Shown piece by piece: positions 23,236-36,238 of a DNA stretch of 64,000 nt. Numbering within the stretch: the first letter of the stretch is position 1; every line of letters begins with the position of its first letter. A program made the translations under genes and the position numbers. The notes under the pieces are model-generated. The model ran no database searches. It had not been told where the DNA came from and saw only the letters and a program-made list of their open reading frames with translations. The DNA comes from Bryum argenteum. Taxonomy: Eukaryota; Streptophyta; Bryopsida; Bryales; Bryaceae. The stretch spans positions 10,117,601-10,181,600 of the forward strand of contig CM073322.1 in assembly GCA_037043015.1 (NCBI GenBank), read 5' to 3'.

Positions 23236-26200
23236 GACCACGCACTTGATAGTGATGATGCAGTTGCAGTAGAGTAGTCAGTGCACTATGTCAATTTTTT
23301 GGCCGTCGAAGACGTGTTGCATAGTGTAACAGTGAACTACCCAGGGATGCCAAAGAGGAGAATCTTGTCAATAGTCTGCAATTCGTCCTCGGCACGCATT
23401 CCTGGCGTTGCTTCGAAATAGATATCTTGGACTTCCTTGGATATTGTCCCCCGTTAACCACTCACTTGTCACGTAACAACTCCCCTTGACATTGACCCTA
23501 GCAGTGCATCCATTAAGACCTTTGTTTTGCTTTGGACTCATCAACTGAAGATTCAGCCACCTAATAAGTCATGTTACTTTTGTTGGACCCTGTTGACGAA
23601 TCTTTTGTTGGACCCTGTTGACGTCTCGCCACTTGTGCAGTTGTAAATATACCCCCATACTCCCGAGGTTGACAAACAAAGCTCCATTAACACTTTCACT
23701 TGTTTCATACTCACCACTTGGGAAGGATACGATCCATCTTAGTAAGTCAACCCCGTACCTGAGTGGCAGGAAGTGCAGTTGCAGCTGTGAAGAAGCACAC
23801 CCCCTAATATTTGCTAGCGTGAGGAGACGAAACAGCCTAAGCCTTGCTTCAATTAACTATTGTAGAACATCCACCACTCTACACAAATCGACAAATAGCA
23901 TGGACCACTAGGCGCCCTCATCATTGACTAGAACCAAGGTGGAATATCACTCTCTCTAATAAACAGTTTATGATCATCGTGCACATATTCTAAATTCTTG
24001 AACGGCCCAGTCGGCTATCGTAACCAGAACATTGACGCGATCTATGCTGATACTGTTCATAATGATGAAACAAGAAAGGGCCAGTACAGTAATGATTAAA
24101 AATGGAAGGCCTAGACCTGCAAGAAACGTGCCCTTTTCCATCCCGTTCTCAACAGCATCCCTTACTTCCAAGGACATCTAAAGGAGAGACTTTAGAAGAG
24201 GTCGACTTTCTTGCCAAAAACCTTTAATTGCTGAGACACTGCTATCCAGTATGGACTCTGACGAAACAGACAGAGCTTCCCGAATGTTAAGCAGAGTCCA
24301 AAAACCAACCAAGTATCTCAAACTGTACCTATCTACAAGTTTTTAACATGTTCATCTCTGAAGTGTTCAATGCTTGTAAATAGCGACAACTTAGAAAACG
24401 TGGTCGGTTTACGGATCCTACACCTCATCTCCATTGGTACAGGCTGAACACTACCAGTAACAGAAATTGAAATTGATAGCAGTCGAGGGTTGCGGGACAT
24501 TACCTTGAGTAGTAGAAAAAACACCCACCCGAGGTTAGATCCATCGTTTTTGAGGCCCACATAGCACCCGGAGTCCCTGATATAATCGTGATGGGAGAAT
24601 CTATACAAATGGAACTATGGAGAGCAGTATATTATGTCTGACCGAAAGGTCAACATGCTCATCAGTGAGTACACAGCAGTTCACTGATTCAGAAAGACCT
24701 AGACATCGACTACTAAGAGTGTCCAATCTAATGTGGATGGCAACCACCTCACGAAACGTACTGCCTCATGATTCATCTAAAGCTCAAGCAGGTCGCGGTA
24801 GTTGGACACATGAATGAAGTATGACTCCCATCACGATCACAGGAACCGTCAAAATGAACAGTTAAACAAAGAAGACCATGCTCTTACGGGCATTCTTTTA
24901 AGGCATTGGAATGAGACACTGATCCAGCTGTATCTTCTTTATTGATAGGATGCACTAAGAACTACTTGTGCAGATCTACTATTACCGTGCCGTACTAGAT
25001 GTTTACATGTCTTTACAGATGCCGAACAAGTGCTTTACAGTGGACTGTGCAAGTCAAACAACGAACAGAACAACTCCCCCACATACAAAGATTCCAATCT
25101 GCCTGTCAAGGAACTGACCACCCTATATAACATTGTACAGCGAAAGCAAAACTCTAAATTGCAAAATTCTAGCTACAAAATGAAGCACTGGCGATGTTTT
25201 TCCACAGATGACTCTGGAGAGACTTGATCCAGCACTACCTAACCTACAGCTACAGGGAGACTCTTAACTTGTTTGAAGAAAGGAGTATGACTACGGACTG
25301 CACCCCCCATCTTCAAAGACAAGCCCTCCCATTCACAACTGCTGCCCTAAACTTCCGTAAGAATTGGTAGGACTATTCCCTGGATCATCCAGCCTCACTA
25401 GCTAGCTCTTGCAACCAGACCACCCATGCTACACTCTTCTGGCTAGCCGTGCACAAGGAGTGACTACCCATCCAAAAATGTACCCTAAAACTAGAACACA
25501 TCGTAAAAGTATCCGCTAACATGTAGAAAACCTGGATTGATCCGACTCCTGCAACCTGCCAATCAGATTTGATCGGAAGGCACAGCACACCAACGTATGC
25601 AAGAAGACGACGGAGACGGCCCTCGACTGACTTCTGAGACGACACCTTGACCGAGGGATGGTACGCCCACGCAACCACTTGACGTATTGTAACTCTGGGC
25701 ACTCTGGACTTCGTTCCACCATGACCTTGCGACGGACCAACACACGGCACTCACTGGAACATTACCAGACGGAACACAATCAATAACCACGCAAGCATCA
25801 TCACAATAATAAAAGGAGAATCTGTTAGTATGCGTTAAGTAAAAAGCAGTTACTGCCGTCAGGTACAACCACACTATCAAGACACCTCTGCATCAAGTTA
25901 GGATCAGAACAAACAGCATATAGACTACGATACTTATGCACAAAATACCAGCACAGATGAGACCCTAGAGAGCGAAGCTATAGAACGATGATACGATGAA
26001 AAGTGACAGAAAAAAAGAAAAAAGATGATTACGATCCTGAAGGGAATTAGCGATGACCAACTTTTTCGAATCCACATGACATATTTGTCACCCCAGACAT
26101 TACAACAAAACATAGCAACCAAACAGACAACCCATTATACTAAGGACAATCACAACAGAGAGACCAACGTACTCGATCTCAAGCCTTATAACTGTAAGCT

Positions 26201-26259
26201 GGCATTGAGTAGAACGCCAGACTTGGCAGAGAATTAAGACAAGATTAAAAACAAACTGA
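23236..26259. other. Spacer with no recognised gene
   Basis: The spacer lies between the convergent fibrillin-like (+) and zinc-finger (-) genes. Several open frames of 60-120 codons occur on the minus strand (for example 25385-25750) but none has recognisable motifs or supported splice sites. Part may be long 3'UTR or downstream exons of the zinc-finger gene. GC content is higher than in the other spacers and I found no transposon signature. Confidence 0.5.
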
Positions 26260-28552
26260 TTACCCTTTTACCTGCAACAAAATACAATCAGGGACATAAC
26301 GAACCTGATCAGTCACTGGCGGTGGTGAACTGGACACAGGCGCGGGCTTTGATTCAGATGGTTTGTCTGCACCACAATTCCGTCTATTGCACTTCACACG
26401 GAACGGGTAGTTCACGTTCCCGCATGCATCGCAGGTCCAGCTACCATCAGGAGGAGGTCCCTCTGCATTATTCACCACGCATGTAAGAACAAAGCAAGCT
26501 GCGCTCCCACTAGAACGGAAGCTACTGTACGTCAGGTTAGCTAAGTAATTGCAGGTGGTATTCTATGATAGAGAACGAAGGAGCTGGAGCTTACGAGTAA
26601 CGGGTGGAATTCTCGGAGGGGGAGCATTGTTGAAGCGACTCTGCAAAATGAAGGTTGATCAGAAAACATATCGCTTGCCCAAGACTTATGACAATAGAGG
26701 TTCAAAAATCATTAGTTAGTGTGTATGATTGCATTGATATCGAATCAAGGGAATATATCCTTGCGCACACTCAACTTTCAGAAGCAGATAAATCAAGTGA
26801 GAACAGAGATGGTCAACTTACGTTCTCTGTCGGCTTTGTGGCGCCGCATTTTCGCATATTACATGTAGTTCGGAAGGCAAAGTTAGTGTTCCCACACTTG
26901 GGACACACCCAATCACCCTCTGATAAACCATCTGGACCTATTTGCAAAACCAAGGAGAAAAAGAGAAAGTTTAATGCTTCACACTAACCTAGGTCAGTAC
27001 AACAAGGACGTATGCTTCGTGTCAAGGACTATAGAATAATCGAAACGAAGCATAAGGATGTCATCCTTGCGCACCAGTATGAATGTACAAATCACAATCA
27101 TCGATTCAATTGTACTACGCGAGACACTACCCTAAGAGATCCTGAAATATATATAACTCAGCTTCTGAAATACTGAATGCAACAGTACCTCCTCTCCGCT
27201 TGCGTGATCCATTTTCATCTCCGTAGTTTCCTGGTGCTCTAGGAGGAGGAATCTGCATCGAATCCATTGGCTAAAAAGGCACGAGTTGGCACGAATTTTT
27301 GTGACAGAATAGCCAAAAAAATAGAGTACCCTATAGGACTATGAAATTTGAAAGACAATAACAATTCTTCTGAGCTCTCACATCGGAGCCATTAAACTTG
27401 ACAGATAACCGAAGTTAAGTTCAGGTACTTACTGGAGGACCCATATTCATCCCAAGATTCATTCCATAAGCATCCATGACAGGCTGACCGCCGTATTGTG
27501 GGCCTGCAAATGGCACTGATAATACCAAAGTTACTCCCACTTGAAACTAAAACCAGACTTAAATAGTCAAAGATTTACGCTTAAAGTGAAGTCATGATAC
27601 GCAAATAATTTGAATTATAGCACGTTTGGTAGTCGGATAAGAGTTGCAAAATATAACAGAACCAGTGGATTGACAAACTTCGACGAGAGAGTTATGCACA
27701 CCTCCGCCAAGCACTGTTCCTGGAGGTGCATAGCTTGCTGGCCTCGGCATCTGTTGATAAGATTGAGGGTTGTTCATGGAGGCGCCGTAATCATAAGGCA
27801 CGGTCACTGTCGGTTGTTGAGCCATAAGCATGGGAGCTCCATAGCTAGAAGGAAGCCCAAGAGACAGTGGTGAGGGTGCACCAGGGCCTCCCATGTACAT
27901 TGGTGCCGGGGCCTGGTCGTAAACAGCAGGTCCCATAGGACCTCCGACGCCTCTCTGCAGTGCCAACAAGTTGGACTTCAGAACAAACAAAATAAAATCT
28001 TAGTAGCCACGTACTTGACGAAAACATCTGTTGGGTAATTGAGATACATCTGAACAACTCCATCATAAAACTACCTGGCCACCGTCAGCAGGCTTGGGAG
28101 TAGCACATTTGCGCATATTGCAGGTGGTTCGGAACGCGAAGTTCACATTACCACATTGAGGGCATGTCCAATCACCCTCACCACGTGCCCCTGAATCTGC
28201 AGAAGAGATGGCATCAGCTAACAATGCGAACGCCGAATCAAAAGCCATATCTAAACCATTGATGAAAGGTACGCGAATTCTTCACGTCAATCAGTGCAAA
28301 GTGGTAAATAGAACGTAGATTACCATCTGTGCGAGCTCGTTTAGGTCCATTAGAACCACGGAAGTCCGTCTGTCCATGTGTTTTACAAAACGGTAATCAG
28401 TTATAAACAGCCACAATCAACAAATGTATAAACATGTGTAAAAAGGAAATGGGTGGATACACAATTAGGATGGATAGTAAAAACATCGGCATAACCCTAG
28501 AACGTCACTACAAAAACCATAAGTGACGACTCCGAGAACTCACCTGAAGCAT
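26260..28552 (-). CDS. RanBP2-type triple zinc-finger protein (At1g67325-like)
   Basis: Nine exons on the minus strand: 28552-28544, 28369-28324, 28196-28075, 27954-27702, 27503-27433, 27252-27189, 26937-26822, 26640-26595, 26462-26260. They stay in phase and give 309 residues. Three RanBP2/NZF fingers of the plant type W-x-C-x2-C-x10-C-x4-C lie at about residues 28-49, 198-219 and 251-272 (CPQCGNVNF, CPKCGNTNF, CDACGNVNY). Between fingers 1 and 2 is a long Gly/Pro/Met/Tyr-rich low-complexity linker. An N-terminal GPKRARTD looks like a basic nuclear-localisation patch. Layout and finger sequences match the Arabidopsis At1g67325 type; RNA or single-strand nucleic-acid binding is inferred from the family. 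Exon 1 codes only three residues. The stop assumes read-through after ..PPPVTDQ; an alternative donor there (CAG|GTAAAA at 26266) would lengthen the protein. Confidence 0.88.
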
Positions 28553-31500
28553 GATTGTAGCTACTGATAAATCTCTTAAAACAACGCCACACCAAATATG
28601 CTTCTCCGCTGCAAAGACATCACGTCAACAAAAAAACCTTCAGAATACAATTATAAGCTCCGTCACGAGTGAGAGCAGGCTTCACCTTCACACAACCAAA
28701 GCACGTTCCCTACAGACAGCTACTTGTGCGACAGTTATACCTATATCGATCTGAGGACCTACCCTAAGCCAACAGAAAGAGTGGCTCGAGACCTAGCCCT
28801 AACCGTCAGTAACTACACAACAGAAGCATCCCTCACCGGCGAAACCTAACCGGAAAAAATAGCAAAAACAGAATAAACAAAAAAATGGGCACTCCAAAGC
28901 AACGGCGATTGTAATATCTCTGCGAAGCAACCTCCAGCTTTCAGGAGAAAATAATCACACGGAGAAATAGCGGGGAAGAGAAACAGAAATAAAAAATCGT
29001 TCCCGCCAGACACCGCTTCTGGTCCAAGAAAAAAACAACAACGTTCCGGCTCACACACACGTATTTCTTGGAGGACGGAATCCTCTTCTATCATGCCGAG
29101 AGCAGCAATACTGAAACCCTCGCCATCCAAACTTAGGGCTATCGAACAAAAACTTCAACAAAAGCTAATAACCGCCACCTCCAGAAATAAAAAACGCTCC
29201 ACACAAAACAGAACAGAACCTAAAAGACTACAATCCACCTAAAATAGGGCCCACGCCTCTAGTCTCGCAAGGAACGCATTCAGTCGGTAAGGCTCAGGAA
29301 AAAAAGGCAAGCAGGCGCGATAGACGACCTTAAGAAGCGGTGCTGACGTTGTTCGAAAGCTCTCCGTGGGGCGGAAAAGGCTGTAGACTAAAAAGCACCC
29401 TGAAGACAACGAAAGAGTGATAAATTCGAGGCGCAGCGTCGGAATCGACAACAAACAAAGCTGCACAGACAAAAGAGAGTCCCGGAGGAGGGAAACGAGA
29501 CCGGAGGGAAGGTGACAAAGGCGCGCGGGACAGAGTGTATCTAGCGCAGTTGTAGATGATTTCATCTATGTCCTGGGAACCTCGGACATCCCGTTTTCGT
29601 AGATATGAGAGACGGTACATAGAGACGATATGTACCGATATTGTAGATTCTCCCCCCGATTTGACCATTTTTGAATATTACTGACTTTCCAGTTCCTGGA
29701 TTGCTCCGGTACAATTCAGGGAATATGACTGCACTGGCGTTTTGCTCTTTGGGAAGCACGTTTTACTTGGAATTTCAAGGAATAGGGTAAATATGATGTT
29801 TCACTTACTTTTGCTCAAAACAAGACTACATTTTTTTTTCCTTGTTTCTTTTTTTAGCCAATAAACTTATACTCTTGGACTATATTTTACCATGGGCCAA
29901 AAAAAAAACCAAATCTAAAAAATTATTTATTTATTCATTTACAAAATCCAACCCCATCTTGATGTTAGGGTGAACGAAGTTTTTCTTTTAATATTGATGC
30001 CAAATAGTCATCATACAAATGGTGGGACAATTACAAAGAAAAGGCGTTACTACTTAGTCACTATGGCACTCCTTAGGGCATTCCCAATGACATGGCTATT
30101 GTATGTAAAATGTCGCCGTAGAGGAGGGGTTGATAAACGTAACACTCCTTTGATGATTTACTTTTTTTTTTTTCTTTTTTTTCTTTTTTTGAAGGGTAAC
30201 AATGAAACGAAGGCAAATAACTTCCTAGGTGGGATTTGGGATTTCTTTAGTAGAATAGCTACGTTGGTAGAATCTTGACTCTGAAGTGAAAATGATGAGA
30301 TTTTGTAACCTATTCCAAGTACTAATACAATACGATTTAGCAATCTATGAGGCTTAATTACTCAAATTTTGGTGCACATGACTTAGAACAAGTCTATTAC
30401 AAGGTTATATGGATAAGGTATAAAAAGTTTATCGTTATTTTTATCTATGACATATTTCTTGAAAGTGTATTTTTGTGGCTAAACAGAGGGTGGAATGTTT
30501 AGGGTAATCCTAACCACCTAGTGACTAACTAAATGTAGTCGGGGAGGAGGGGTAGTTGAATGTAGCACTCCTTCAGATCAAAACCCTTCTTCACCACAGG
30601 CTAACTAACGTTGCTATATTTTGTCTTCTACCATGCAATGAAAACAAGAAGGTACCCATACAACAAGGTTCATGAACCCCATCCATAAGTGAATAGACGT
30701 ATAAATACAACCATCATCGACACTATTCATAAAAGGACATCCTAGTCAAAATATTTGATGGCATAAATTGACTCCATTACAACCTCTTAACTACTTAACA
30801 AAAACAAACTATATGTAGATAAGGTGAGATTTATAGGGTGAAGGAGGTATCAAGGTAGAGTTTTAAAAAGCATCGCCAAAAACAATTGAGGATGGCCGTA
30901 TGTTAGTATTATGCCCGTCTTCTTCTATGAACTTAAATTAATAAGTCTTAAATAACTTAGGATATATATAGATCCTTTTAAATTTTCAAAGCCTAAACAA
31001 CCATGTAATAGCTCTACCCTTATGAACATGTCTAATTGATCAAGAAAACATTGGTCAGAATATTGGAAGGTCCTTAGGGAGTTAGGGTGTACAAGTATTT
31101 CCTAAAAGAAATATGAAATATCACAACAATGACCAATCTCGTTACATTCAAAACAAAGTTTCAGAAAGTTGTCCTAGGAGTCATCTGACTAGCAAAAATT
31201 TGTGTAGTATCTTAAGCATTTGCCCGGTTAAGAACCACTCATCCAAATCCCAAGAATTGAATAGAAACAAAGTTCTGAAGCTATTGATATGTTACAAATT
31301 CTATGTCAAAAAATGCACTCTAACATCATCGGGTGACTGCATTGCTCAAAGAATCCACTGACAGGCCTAAAGAATGATGGAGCCATCACCTCCGTAACAA
31401 ATAAAACTAGCAGCCTACATAAAGTACACTCTATAAAAGACAATTTCTGCCTTGTAACTATACTTGAGATCGCACAGAAATACAGCAAGCTCAAAGTACT

Positions 31501-31788
31501 TCCTTAAATTCTTGGCTCTGTATTAATTTCTCTGCACTAAATCCTGATTACATATTACCTGCACAGACACAAAATAGCATACCATTAGGGATCCCAAATT
31601 GCTCGAAGAGTGACCCCCTTTATTCGACCTTGATGGCAAACTATAGTACTAATGGACTAGCCTCAACCTTGTGGGCCTTAGAAGAGATACATGAGCTCGT
31701 ACTGCTCTTGCAAAGAACAAAAAATTGGTAGCAAAAGAATTTGCTTGTGTACACCTAATTATGCTAATAGTAAAAATGGAAGAATATA
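28553..31788. other. Upstream region of the zinc-finger gene and spacer
   Basis: From 28553 to about 29760 the DNA is GC-richer and probably contains the 5'UTR and promoter of the zinc-finger gene on the minus strand. The overlapping minus frames there (28846-29759) have no recognised product. From 29760 to 31788 the DNA is AT-rich and contains a copy of dispersed repeat R1 and a short S2-like match near 30645 (GGTACCCATACAACAAGGTT). Confidence 0.5.
30100..30510. repeat. Dispersed repeat family R1, copy 2
   Basis: Shares ordered phrases with 2250-2620 and 60540-60890 (GATGATTT.., AAGTGAAAATGATGAGATTTTGTA, TACTCAAATTTTGGTGCACATG, TCTATTACAAGG). The T-rich stretch at 30160-30190 seems to be an expansion within it. 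Confidence 0.6.
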
Positions 31789-34700
31789 CTATGAGGAAGA
31801 AGCATCGTCACGAGTTTCCCCATTCAAGATGGTTTCCAGATCGGTTGAAGATGAGACCCTACTGGGCTTCGGAGGTAACAGGAAAGAAGACGGAAAACCA
31901 GAGAAGCTGCTGCTAGGTTTATGATAAGAACCACCAGAGGGGGATGACGGCATTGACCGTGTTAAATTAGCCATTGGTGACACTGGGGCTTCACCCCTCT
32001 CGCGTCTCTCCCTCTCTTGCGACTCCTTCAGCAGGAAATCAATCCACGAATCTGCAAAAGACTGTAACACCAACACATTCTTGTTAGGTTTGATCAGGCT
32101 ACTACCAATGTGGTATAGATAAGAGAGTAGTATAAGGTGACTGCATACCTGATTTTCGCCAGGGGTACTGGGAGGAGAAGTTCCAGAATCTGAACTACCG
32201 AGAATGCCACCAACAATGCGGCCAGGTACACCAAATACACTCCGAACCATTCCACCTCCTCTAGCATTTTGTTGTGCCATTCCAACACGTCTTTTGTCTT
32301 CTTCCGTGAATCCCAGCATACGTACCATGAGATCCAGTACCTGAAGGACAATGGTTACGTAAGTCCTTACTGAAAATTAGAACAGGGTACCATTTAACTG
32401 ATGATCTTAGAAGAAGTTGTGCATTGATGGTTTAGATGTAAACCTCTCTGCTGTGATGTCTTTGAAAATAAGTCACCAACAGTTTGATAACGATCCGTCT
32501 TCACAGCCACAAATACAACATACTTTGCTTCAGTCCAGTGACAGGTCGAACGACGATGACTACAAGGTCCCGAGACGCAACTTGCAAGTAAAACGAGAGG
32601 CACAAGAGGAAGGAAGATGCTGTAACATAAGGTAACCAGAGAAAGCTAACGATATTGCAGCACCTTTGACACAAGTGACCCATTTTACATATCACGCACA
32701 AGATCTCAAAGCATATTAGGAACAGAACCTGTCAACATAGAAGTCTGAATCCGACGACATGCGATTGAGACTGGTGATTGACTGCTCCAAGGCAGCACGA
32801 AGTTTGAGCACGTCCTGCTGAAGCTTGTGCATGGTTTGCTTTAATTCCAGATTGAGCGCATCTGCACTTGCTAGTTTACTTGTTGCTGTTTCCAGTTCCT
32901 TGGCTTTCAATTCCATAGTCTCTTCCGCAATCTGCTCTCAAGAAAAAACACAACCATGTGAGCAGTAACAAAGACGAAGTGAATAAATGTACAAGAAGCT
33001 AGTCTTCTGGAGTATGAACCTAGAGGAGTCCTGACCAGCAACCGTAGGATCCTTTGATAGCTCTCGAGCCATATTATCTGGAGAGCCTGACCACCGAACA
33101 CATAGTTTCCTGAAGAAGTTTGATAGCTCTAAAGATAGGTTATACTATGAATTAGCGGGGTAAGCGTTCGTAGCAGCTACCAAGGAGGATGGAGGAGGGG
33201 TAATGGGCCCCCTAATTTTTTGATGTATAGACATTAAATACCAAAGAGTAGGCTTCCAAGGGTAATTTGGGGTCGCAGACCTCAAATTTGAATTCAGAAT
33301 CATCAAAAACGGCCTTGGGTGGTCCCCATGGATTCTAGGGTGCCTCCTTGGTAGCTGCTACGAACCATTGCCCGAATTAGCGGGAAATTTTTTACTGCAT
33401 AATTCAGTTGAGAATTTACAACAAAGATACCTTGAGATCTCTGGTGAGTCTGGCATTCAGTTCCCTGACTGCCCGATGCTCCGATTCTAGTCGCTCCTGC
33501 ATCGACAGGACAAATTTGCACAAAGCTGAGATACAATGTCAAAAAAATAAGTAGAAAGCAACTAAATATTAAATTAATCTCTTTTAATCAAATAATTTGG
33601 AATGCTGAAAACAACTCTTACTTGAGCGTCAATTTCTGCATAGTACTGTCCGAGAGCGCTTTGAAGGTTCGCAAGTTCCACATCTTTGGACTCTAGATCG
33701 TCAGTGCAAACTTGAAGTCTTTGCTTTAGGACCTCCATTTCTTCATTCGTCCCCATCGACTGCAGAGCATTTATCCTGTTTGCCTCCGCCAAGTCATCTT
33801 GTGATTTCGCTAGGGCTTGCTGCAATTGGCTAACAAGCTCCTCAGCGGTTTTCAGCCGCGCTTCAAGATCTCCAATGAGGATAGTATCATTCTCCATCTT
33901 TTCTGACGTTGATGATTCCTACCAGAACATATCAAGTGCATAAGCAGCTGAAGTCAGCTCATACCTCGTAAGGGCCAATTCCAATGCTCTAGTTCTCATC
34001 GTCAAGATCCCCGCTTTCGTCAATCCAAGGCATAAGAGATCAAGGTGATTGTCTTCACTATGTGTAAGACAACTTCTTAAAACCTCAGGGTTTTATCAAG
34101 CAGATGTCTTTGCTGAGGTACATGTTCGCTGGATGAAGGTTGATGACATACAGTTAACCACGTAGATTTAAAGCTCTGAGACGTGCCATACAGGATATGA
34201 GGTGTGATACCCAAAGACATGATGTTGTAAGATCCAATATCTCTGAACCAATTATGAAGCATTCTAACTGATACCAAAACTGAACACACAATTGAGCAGC
34301 TGATGAGTACCATGTCCATAAGATTCTGTCTTAGTCTTCCCAGGTTCTGAATTGCTTTGTCCCGCGCGAGAGAGACCTCTTCTACTTTTTTTAAAAGCGA
34401 GTCTCGCTCCAGAGACACCTCTTCCACTTTCTTTGACAACTTCTCAGGCCCCGACAACGCTTCCTCCAGTTTCTTTGAGATTGTGTCTCGCTCCGTAGAC
34501 ACAGCGTCAAGTTTTGTTTGCAACGAGCAGCAAACATCTTCTGATGCTCTTAACCTCTCAGACAAGGACTTCACCTGGCCGGGTAATCATATAAGTATGA
34601 GAGATAAATATTGTCATTGCAATACACCAAGACGGTGGTTGAATACTAAGACCTGAATTACGTGCAAACCAAAAAACTAATCAAGATGCATACCACTAGG

Positions 34701-36238
34701 GACAATGCAAGTTAGGAACACCCTAAGTTTCAAAAACCTCGGAGCACATTACCTGTTCCTCTAGTGCTCTCAATGCCTGTGAATCTCTATAAGAAGAACC
34801 TTCATGTGGGGTCTGCAAACCTCTGTCAGAAGAACTTTCTTCTGATGTCTGTGATTCTTTGTGAGAAAGTTCGTCATGGGAATCTTTGCGGAAATGACCT
34901 TGGAGCAAATCATTGTGAGTAAAAACCTCAGGCGAACCTTCATAAGGAGAACCTTCGGGCGAACCTTTGTGAGGAGAACCTTCAAGCGAATCTTTGTGAG
35001 GAGAGACTTCAAGCGAATCCTTGTGAGGAGAGACTTCAAGCGAATCCTTGTGAGGAGAGACTTCAAGCGAAACTTTGTGAGGAGAGCCTTCAGGAGAATC
35101 TCGGTGAGGAGAGCCCTCAGGAATATCTTTGTGAGGAGAACCTTTGGGAGAAGAGACCTCATGTGATCCCTGCTCATTGACTGTAAACTCACTTTCTTTC
35201 ACTTCCACTTCACCAAGCAGTTGCTCTGATTCATGTACACCATTGACTGCCTGCATTGGCAAACCGCAGATCAGATTGAAACACTAGCGAACAGAAGCTT
35301 TCTTGATCACATTAACTATTGAACTTGACCAGTTTATGCATCACGATGACATCGGTTATGCTTAAAAAAAGTTATCCTGCTTTTAACCTAAAATCATGGC
35401 ACTACAGAAGTCGAACTCACTTCGCCGTTCAATGAAGTATTTTCATGGTTCTCTTTCTCGTGAGAATCAAAACCGTTAGTGGCGATGTAGTGATCGTCCA
35501 CAATCTCTGCACATGACAAGTTCAAAGTGAACTAATACTCAAAAAGGAATTAATTTTACGAAATATAGCGATCAGGATCGTAAAGTCGCAGATCATGAGC
35601 ATATGATCCAGCAATACTTCTGCAGTGGAAAAGAGGAGGTGACAACAAAGCAGGAAACTCGTGGTCAAGGCATTTACAGTTAGAGAAGGAGAAATGAGCA
35701 AAAAACGCGTGACAAACAAAAGTGCCTATCAGAAAGTTCATCTTCGATCAAATTAAATACTTCCTACATCATAAAGAGCTTCTTTTCCTCGTCACCTACT
35801 TTCAATCTCCGCGTCTTCTTTCTCCACCAATGCGTCCTCTTGCTCAAGCTCCTCTCTTACAACGTCAACGTGTCCATTCCTTTTCTCCTGCAGATCCTTA
35901 TAAATTCTCAGTACCTCATCCTTCCCGACTGCGCTTAATCAGTTCTACTATTTACAAGGTCATATTATCCTGCTCCTGCAATTCCTGTAGACAGTCGAGC
36001 CTTAACGACACAAAAGACAGAAGTTTACCTCTGTCAGAATGGAGCCTGCGGACTCATCCTCGCCATCGCTGTCCCTGTCCCGAAGATACAGAGACTGAGG
36101 CACATTATACTCCTCGTCAAGCTCCTCATCATCAAGAGCTCCCTCATCAAGCTCCTCCTCATCGTCATCTTGACTATCCAACACATCAGAGGCAATCTGC
36201 GTGATGTTGTCCTTCAATTTCTCAAACCTGCTCCACAT
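31789..36238 (-). CDS. Golgin, GDAP1/GC3-GC4 type, with GRAB-like domain
   Basis: A Golgi tethering coiled-coil protein. Eleven exons on the minus strand: 36238-36029, 35887-35800, 35506-35421, 35250-34753, 34574-34311, 33918-33622, 33496-33431, 32931-32729, 32498-32444, 32340-32149, 32061-31789; 743 residues, all in phase. The N-terminus MWSRFEKLKDNITQIASDV is typical of plant GC3/GC4 golgins, followed by an acidic stretch (about 24-44). Residues about 295-570 form heptad-rich coiled coil. The C-terminal block VDRRIVIKLLVTYFQ (569-583), VLDLMVRMLGF and GRIVGGILG is the GRIP-related ARF-binding (GRAB) region, which in this family binds ARF1 GTPase at the Golgi. SFADSWIDFLL.E.QERERRE follows, also a family hallmark. 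Exon 4 holds a run of 9-residue repeats not expected in the family. Exon 2 is the least certain exon: its acceptor was chosen because it alone keeps phase. Confidence 0.9.
33149..33382. mobile_element. Mutator-like MITE in golgin intron 7
   Basis: The element body is 33158-33373 (216 bases). Its terminal inverted repeats are about 31 bases: GGGTAAGCGTTCGTAGCAGC.. on the left and the complement of GGGCAATGGTTCGTAGCAGC.. on the right, both continuing TACCAAGGAGG. A perfect 9-base duplication GAATTAGCG flanks it (33149-33157, 33374-33382). GGG ends plus a 9-base duplication fit the Mutator superfamily. It lies between golgin exons 33918-33431 and 32931 and does not disturb splice sites. Confidence 0.9.
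34925..35160 (-). repeat. Coding minisatellite, 27-base units, in golgin exon 4
   Basis: Read on the minus strand, about nine units of TCTCCTCACAA(A)GA(T).. encode SPHKDSLEV/SPHKGSPEG-type 9-residue repeats. The three units around 34985-35066 are nearly identical. The 27-base unit keeps the reading frame whatever the copy number. The antisense strand is also open, producing spurious frames. Confidence 0.92.

Noticed and set aside
23974-24177. Short minus frame with a hydrophobic stretch
   Set aside because: 67 codons, no splice context, no family resemblance; hydrophobicity alone is not enough.
25385-25880. Minus-strand frames of 75-121 codons downstream of the zinc-finger gene
   Set aside because: No recognisable domain and mutually overlapping frames; possibly 3'UTR or intron sequence.
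28846-29759. Minus-strand frames upstream of the zinc-finger gene
   Set aside because: Probably 5'UTR or promoter DNA; no domain or supported splice sites into the gene.
33010-33125. Possible extra golgin exon on the minus strand
   Set aside because: Flanking exons already join in phase 0/0, the distance between family landmarks matches known golgins without it, and its sequence lacks heptads.
34861-35166. 101-codon + strand frame and 140-codon second minus frame
   Set aside because: They are shadows of the 27-base golgin minisatellite, whose unit length keeps every frame open.
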